Shown here one piece after another: positions 58,366 through 64,000 of a stretch of 64,000 bases of DNA (the stretch's first letter is position 1; every line of letters starts with the position of its first letter). Position numbers and translations under genes: made by a program. Source of the stretch: Spodoptera frugiperda (Eukaryota > Arthropoda > Insecta > Lepidoptera > Noctuidae); assembly GCF_023101765.2 (NCBI RefSeq), contig NC_064226.1, positions 9,416,001 to 9,480,000 of the forward strand, given 5' to 3'. Under the pieces are notes generated by a model that saw nothing but the letters and a program-made list of their open reading frames with translations, was not told where the DNA came from and searched no databases.

Positions 58366-59427
58366 TGTTTCGTGTTTAGATTGAATTCATGGCTACAGTT
58401 CACAATGGACGTGGACGTTCATTGGAATTAGTCACGGTTTAAACAATTAAGTACTGTCACCGCTTCAGTAATTGCAATTAAATAGTTCCTTGCAGTTGAA
58501 CCAGGTCATGCTCTATCTAATTCCGTTCAATAGTTTTGGATGCACTCGGAAATTACTTTTTAAAACACAGTTAGTAACAGAAATTGCAGTGAAGACAAGA
58601 ACTTTCAAGCATATTAGCTATATATATATTATATTAGTATAACATTATATTTTTTTCTTTATATCATGTGTCTCACTAATAGGCTAAACCCTTCCCTAAA
58701 TTCATTTACATAAAGTTCATTGTCCGATCTTAAAAATAGAAGGTAAGTAACCTTTACTGTATACAGAGCCATATATTTACCTTAAAAAATAACAGCAGTA
58801 AATAATATTGAGAGGATATAACACAACCAAAAATATACAAAGCGAAAACTATTCCTCAAAGGACAATCGTTGAGAGAAAATATTATTTGTACTCAACATC
58901 TCAGTCCCATGACAGCGTTTACAAAGGTGATACATGGTCGGTAGTCGGTACAGTCAGTAGTTTCTAAGGAAATCGACGCCTTAGGCGCGCCGCGGGGGAT
59001 TAATATACAAAATATGTATGTATATTATGTAGAGTGAACTACAGGTATAAGGAAGTAGGAGGACATGTATGTCAATAAATACTTTTTCTTCAATATAATG
59101 TGTAATGGGGATTGACCAACTTGTATGGGACTTTGGCTATTTTTGAACAAGCACTTCAGCTAATAATATATGTTTGATTTATTAGTTCATATCAGTAAGA
59201 ATGAAGATACAAACTTAGTTTTGTATCAAGATTTATATTTAGATAATTTTTTACATTTTATTGAAACTGGTTATGCATGAAATAAAACATTTTTTTTCTA
59301 TTAAAATGCATTATTAATCCGATTCATATGTAATTAAAATATGGTCAAGGAACTCGGCAGGTGGATTAATAATTTTCTGGTACCTTGCCCAGCTCAAAAA
59401 CCAAATAATAGTTATTATATGTGCACA
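58366..59427. other. Gene-free AT-rich stretch
   Basis: A small CG-rich spot at 58977-59000 (TAGGCGCGCCGCGGGGG) is the only unusual base composition; nothing else seen. Confidence 0.45.
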
Positions 59428-59625
59428 TCAACCTACTGTTCTATGACCCACCATGCAGTTGCAGCAATAATGTTTTATGGCTGTCCTGCCTTTAGTGTTA
59501 TTTTCATATAATATATATACAAAATATGTTTTCCTACTAATGTGTCTACTTTGTATTTTCCCACGCAATAAACTGCAGTTGCAACATTCACAATGCAAAA
59601 GAACAAAGCGAATAATATCTGTCAT
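59428..59625 (-). CDS. Short cysteine-rich ORF, 65 aa
   Basis: ATG at 59625 in a good context (GTCAAAATGAC). The product has two similar cysteine motifs, HCECCNCSLLRGK near the start and HYCCNCMVGHRT at the end, which could pair as a small metal-binding fold. No family recognised, no splice sites needed, no poly(A) signal close by. It may be a real small gene, a fragment of a transposon protein, or chance. Confidence 0.2.
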   Translation of the reverse strand: MTDIIRFVLLHCECCNCSLLRGKIQSRHISRKTYFVYILYENNTKGRTAIKHYCCNCMVGHRTVG

Positions 59626-59884
59626 TTTGACGAAAAACACAACAGATTGACAGCAGATTGGCAGCACTAAAGTCAAATCCAAAGCCAACTACTACAAATA
59701 CTTGGTCTTATCTTAACAAATACCAATAAAAATCGTTTTTTTTTTATAGTGCTAATTTACACAAAGTTATTAGCATCAGACATTTACTAAAATATAAATA
59801 AAATTATTGGTAAATTACATTTTTGTTGAGCAGCCTGTTCAAAAATAGCCAGATTTGGACAATCTCCTTTAGTGACATTTTATT

Positions 59885-60105
59885 GTACAGTTAACATTTT
59901 TTTTTCTAAATGGAACTTTGCCTCACTCTAGGATTGTCCCCTGTGTAGTAGTTACGTTAACAAACATACAAGTTAACATACACATAACACCCAGACCCGA
60001 AACAACAATTTGTGAATCACTCAAAGAGTTGCTCCCTGCGGGAATCAAACCGACTACTCGTTGGGTGGCAGCCGGTCGCCCAGCTACCGTACTAAACGTG
60101 TAGAT
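59885..60105 (-). mobile_element. tRNA-derived SINE (family 2)
   Basis: T-rich start, CCTCACTCTAGGATTGTCCC, then CTCCCTGCGGGAATCAAACC (B box on the minus strand, GGTTTGATTCC) and a head near GGTCGCCCAGCTACCG. Uninterrupted relative of the copy at 24285. A GATA repeat follows (60105-60122). Confidence 0.7.
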
Positions 60106-60614
60106 ACGATAGATAGATAGATGAAAAAAAAGATATAGTTCGATAGGAACTAGATTTCGCGCAGTTTTTGTAAAGAATATTTTAGTTTAGTACTAAAAAA
60201 AACTACAGTAAGTGGCATCCATTAGTATAAATAAATAACTGTTGAGAAAAACGGCAATTTATGTTATTGAGTGTACAGAACCTAAAAGTTCACTGCCTTC
60301 GAGAAGAACACGCTATAAATTTTGTGACAAGTATGTTATACAGTTGTTCCTTAGATAAATGTCTAGCAAACGCCTAGGTATTCTAGATCTCAGGATTGTT
60401 TATTGCCTAGGTTTTTCTTACTGTCTGAAGTATGAACCTAGCTAAAACGATTCTGTCGATAAAGCTATTAATTGTCGCCGTTTTGAGTTTTAAAAATAAT
60501 TTAAATAGAGCAGATATTTCAATCAACAGATAATTATTTTCTTTAAAATTGACATTCGACAATTTTTGTTTAAAACAATTGAGAAATATTTTAAATTATA
60601 ATTTTATATATCAT

Positions 60615-60986
60615 AGCGGACCCGACAGACGTTGTCCTGTCTACACGTTAATTTGAAAATTTTATTCTTTTTTTAATAAGCTAAAACATTCTGGACCTTT
60701 TTGATGAAAATTATTATTCAAATGTTATGACAATATCTAACGTCATTAATATTTGACACTGCGATGGTAGCGCCGTCCGTCGGATCCGATGTAAAACATT
60801 CCAAAATCAACAACTACTAATAAATTAAAAATTAATTAAAAAACCATTGTCCAGCGGACAAAATTGTGAATCTAAACCATTCTCAGATCCTCTTGAACAC
60901 ACACAAAAAGTTTCATCAAAATCCGTCTAGTCGTTTAAGAGGAGTTCAGTGACATACACACGTACAGAAGAATTATATATATAAAG
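60615..60986 (-). mobile_element. RTE-like LINE tail (inverted partner of 55035)
   Basis: AGCGGACCCGACAGACGTTG to TATATATATAAAG. The two copies differ at only scattered bases by eye over about 370 bp, so both are recent insertions of one source. Confidence 0.75.
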
Positions 60987-63900
60987 ATATATTTTAATAA
61001 TTTCAAATATTCAAACGTCACATTTTTTTACGTTGTGACGTTTGAAAAGCTTGAATTTTAAATACTTAAAGTATTCAAAATTCAAAATACTTCTGAAGAC
61101 GTGAAGTTTGTCAAAAATCTAGATTCCTTCCTCGTACATTCATTGAATAAGTACCTAAGTAAGAAAACAATAACAGATTAAATAAAATCAAAAGTCATAT
61201 ATTTGAAATTTTCTGGCCACTTTTTATTGAATTTATGACAAAAATATCACTACAAAAGCATGAAAATTCAAGCAGAAAATCGTTTCAATTAAAAACAGGT
61301 TTCGAGCGAAGAAAAATAAACGGCCGATGCCTATTCAATCAAAATGTATGGCGCAGAGTATTGTCTGTGGAAACAATTGGCACTTTCCATCATAAATTCA
61401 AAGTTGGCTTTGTGCTAACTTTTGAAATACCCTTTTTTTAATCTTCTACTTAGTATTTAACATCAGATCATATACCGAAAATCTGCTTAGCTCAAGAAGA
61501 CATTATAAATTACGTAGGTAAGTTATTTATATTTTAGGAAGGTACAATTTTTGCCGACCCAGGACTTCAGCTAAGCAATCGCTTCAATATGTGTACTTGT
61601 GGAGCATAGTAAGTATGATAACTTAAAAAAAAACGAATAGTAATGTTAAACATCGTAGCAATTTGATTTTCATAGTCTCTGTCTACCCCTATGAGAGCCA
61701 AGCGTGTGGTAGTGTATGTAAAGAAATACATTGTATATTTACTTTACTGTCAATCAATAATCATGCTTACATAATTCAATTTCAATGCAAACAACCACAT
61801 TACGGAACGTAGTTCAACTAAAATTTCAATTAAAACTATTATATCAACAAATATTAGCTCGAAACTATGCATAATATAATCACTACTGACATAATCCTGG
61901 CACTGAGTGATAATGTTAATTAATTCAGTATAGGTACATAATATTCAATGAATTCCCAGCTTCGGATATTGACCCAACACAACTTTAATTATGAGTTTAA
62001 AATAACTACCAGGCTGTTGGGAAGCCAATTTATCACGTCAATAGCCTTGTAATATGGATTTGCGTGTTTTGAGGGAATGAAAATATGTTGAGGTAGGATA
62101 AAGATGAATATGCCACTTGTTTCTTAAAATGCAGGGGAAAAGTGACACGAAATTAAAGGTACGTTCGTAACTGAAGAACACGTTTTTTTTACACTTGATG
62201 GATGATGTTTAGCCGCTATCTCGCCTGAAGGTAAGTGATGGTGTGGCCTACGATGGAGCTCGTCTGCCCATAAGCAATCTCGAGCCCTCGGCCTTGAAGA
62301 TATCCAGGTTATACCCATCAGATAAATATCATCATTTAGACTAAATAGTAGTACTTACTTATCATATAATATACAATCAAAACAATTATTAAATCACCTA
62401 TGTACATGCTTTGGGCCAGTCACAAAAAGTGAAAAATAAATTTGTTCTAGAATATTTCATAACTTAACAAATGTTTATTTCCCTTATCTTTAACAGTGTC
62501 TTGGAAATACCTGTAAGTACCCTATTTTCACTTGCAATGGAACAGAACGGCCTGTCACATTGGAATTTAATACCATCGGTTTCAACAGCCAAAGTAAACC
62601 TGGCTTCTCCTGGGATTTAGAGGCATTTGATATTTACAAACAATAAATCAACGTAGGAGTGACTGGGGAACTATTTTCGGCTTGTTTGTCTCATACATCA
62701 GTGGCTGAATGGAAAAATATACGGTTCCAGTTTTGTAAGTTGTAAGTGAATGAATGACGAGAATTTCTTTTCCTATGGGACGTTTTTCAGTGGGAGTCGA
62801 AGAGGGAAGAAGTTAATTTGTAAGTAGGAGGGAAAATGTTGGTTAACAAGAATGGTATATTAATTTCTTTATGGTGATACTGGCATTTAAGAAGTAACAC
62901 TACCTTCTAAGCCCTTTGTTTATTTCAAACAATAAAAAAAATAGTTTTTGTTGTAGCGGTTTCAGTCTATTTTACAACAAGTTTGTTACCTATCTGAAGT
63001 TAAGAGAAGACTGTAGTCGAGCAACAATTTAAGAAGAAAATTTTAGATAGGTAAAGGTCATTAACTATAGCAGTCATTTTATCAGACGGTGAAGGTAATA
63101 TAAAAGACATTGAAATTATTGAGAAATGATAAGAATATAACATGCAGTATATAATATATCTCCATAACAATAAATCTGTCACAACCGTAAACCAGCAGCC
63201 ATCATTCAACACCACGCTATGATCCGCACATTGCGTTCTGCGACACTTGGCATTAACATGTCGATATCGACTTGCAGCCTCGTTCACTTCACGGGGATAG
63301 AAATTAATCAGCTGTAGGTATATTATATATCTGTGTTTATATGTACCTATATTTATATGGATATTAATGCCATACAATTTTTTTAATTAACTTCATTATT
63401 ATATACTAAAGATCGGTTCTTATTGTGTTCTGTTTGTATATCTATCACCTGTAAGGTTGTTTGTTTATTTCATGTTATGATATTATACATAACAGTATTA
63501 CTCCTGTTATTTCCAGAATCGATGTGTAGATATCTTGTAACCTATATACATGTCTTTTATCAATTAATTATAATCACTTATAGCAAAAAAACAACTTTTC
63601 CATTTTCGGGCTTTTAGTTAAAGGAAACATAACCACAAAATCTCTCCGACCATTATACCCAGTTTTAACATTAGCAGTCTTAAAATAAACCCACATTACT
63701 CAGGCAAAAATAGACTCCATTAAAGCGTTAACATTCAAGTACAGACTCAAATTAGGTACACCAGTGTGTGTTCACTTCGTAAACAAGACGCGTCCATCAA
63801 ATTAGTTGCCAATCACCGCATGATGGTTGCGGTCTGCTGGCGTTCACAGCGTTCATATGTAAACCGTTTAAGTAGTGTAATGTTTGACTGAAATTGACAG

Positions 63901-64000
63901 CTTTGAAACGGAGCTTAAATTGGTCTCTAAATAATATTCGACTGTGATTTATGTCGTGGCTTTAGTATTGATAAGATATGATGTGAACTTTGAAAGGTTT
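60987..64000. other. Mostly gene-free right end
   Basis: Holds the LINE tail at 62187. Open frames 61235-61441 and 63000-63377 (the latter with ...RYRHVNAKCRRTQCADHS...) have no recognised family or splice support. GC-richer patches at 63180-63300 and 63770-63850 look like repeats shared in moth genomes, but I cannot name them. Confidence 0.4.
62187..62330 (-). mobile_element. LINE 3' tail (58138 family), reversed
   Basis: GATGTTTAGCCGCTATCTCG, GAAGGTAAGTGATGGTGTGG, TCTGCCCATAAGCAATCTCG, GATATCCAGGTTATACCCAT: the same text as the 58138 element in reverse, a few pol codons included. Confidence 0.65.

Noticed and set aside
63000..63377. 125-codon minus-strand ORF as a receptor exon
   Set aside because: No membrane-helix or ligand-binding motif of the family and no splice sites in place.

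Overview
This is an AT-rich, intron-bearing, transposon-dense piece of an insect nuclear genome. The repeats point to a moth, most likely a noctuoid: two tRNA-derived SINE families, an R1-clade LINE tail present six times, LINE tails ending in GCTAGT-type motifs, and many short inverted-repeat elements (MITEs). The species cannot be fixed from sequence alone. Only about 4-5% of the window is coding that I can support, and every gene is split into small exons, so most long open frames here are not genes.

Layout. 1-7.5 kb: repeats only, namely a MITE, an octamer array, a 440-bp A/T hexamer array, a palindrome with a 147-bp duplication, and a GC-rich patch with an E-box palindrome that may be a promoter. 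7.5-10.7 kb (minus): two exons that join in frame, the 5' end of an unrecognised gene. 11.3-14.3 kb (plus): a complete six-exon gene for the axonemal dynein regulatory complex subunit DRC5/TCTE1 (491 aa), head-to-head with the previous gene and about 0.9 kb away. An in-frame 95-codon ORF lies directly upstream of its start. 15.9-19.6 kb: two Harbinger-like MITEs with 3-bp target duplications. 21.8-25.7 kb (minus): a four-exon model for a small secreted protein whose introns are packed with nested repeats. 26.7-27.9 kb: a 5'-truncated R1-clade retrotransposon with a perfect 16-bp target duplication; it explains the other five tail copies. 30.0-30.4 kb: a near-intact SINE with a perfect 30-bp target duplication. 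39.0-39.2 kb (minus): a possible last exon of a small secreted protein. 40.2-41.3 kb: an R1 tail nested in a SINE, then a MITE. 48.0-56.1 kb (minus): the last three coding exons of a nicotinic acetylcholine receptor-like subunit, with an unusual cysteine cluster in the cytoplasmic loop before M4; its upstream exons should lie beyond the right edge. 55-61 kb: an inverted pair of about 370-bp retrotransposon tails and a LINE pol C-terminus remnant.

Nothing shows that the genes work together. DRC5 belongs to sperm flagella and cilia, the receptor to cholinergic signalling, and the small secreted protein has no assigned role. I found no tRNA or rRNA genes and no CRISPR array. I did not find a convincing new multi-gene system. 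The most interesting items are the receptor's cysteine cluster, the orphan secreted gene, and the upstream ORF in frame with DRC5.
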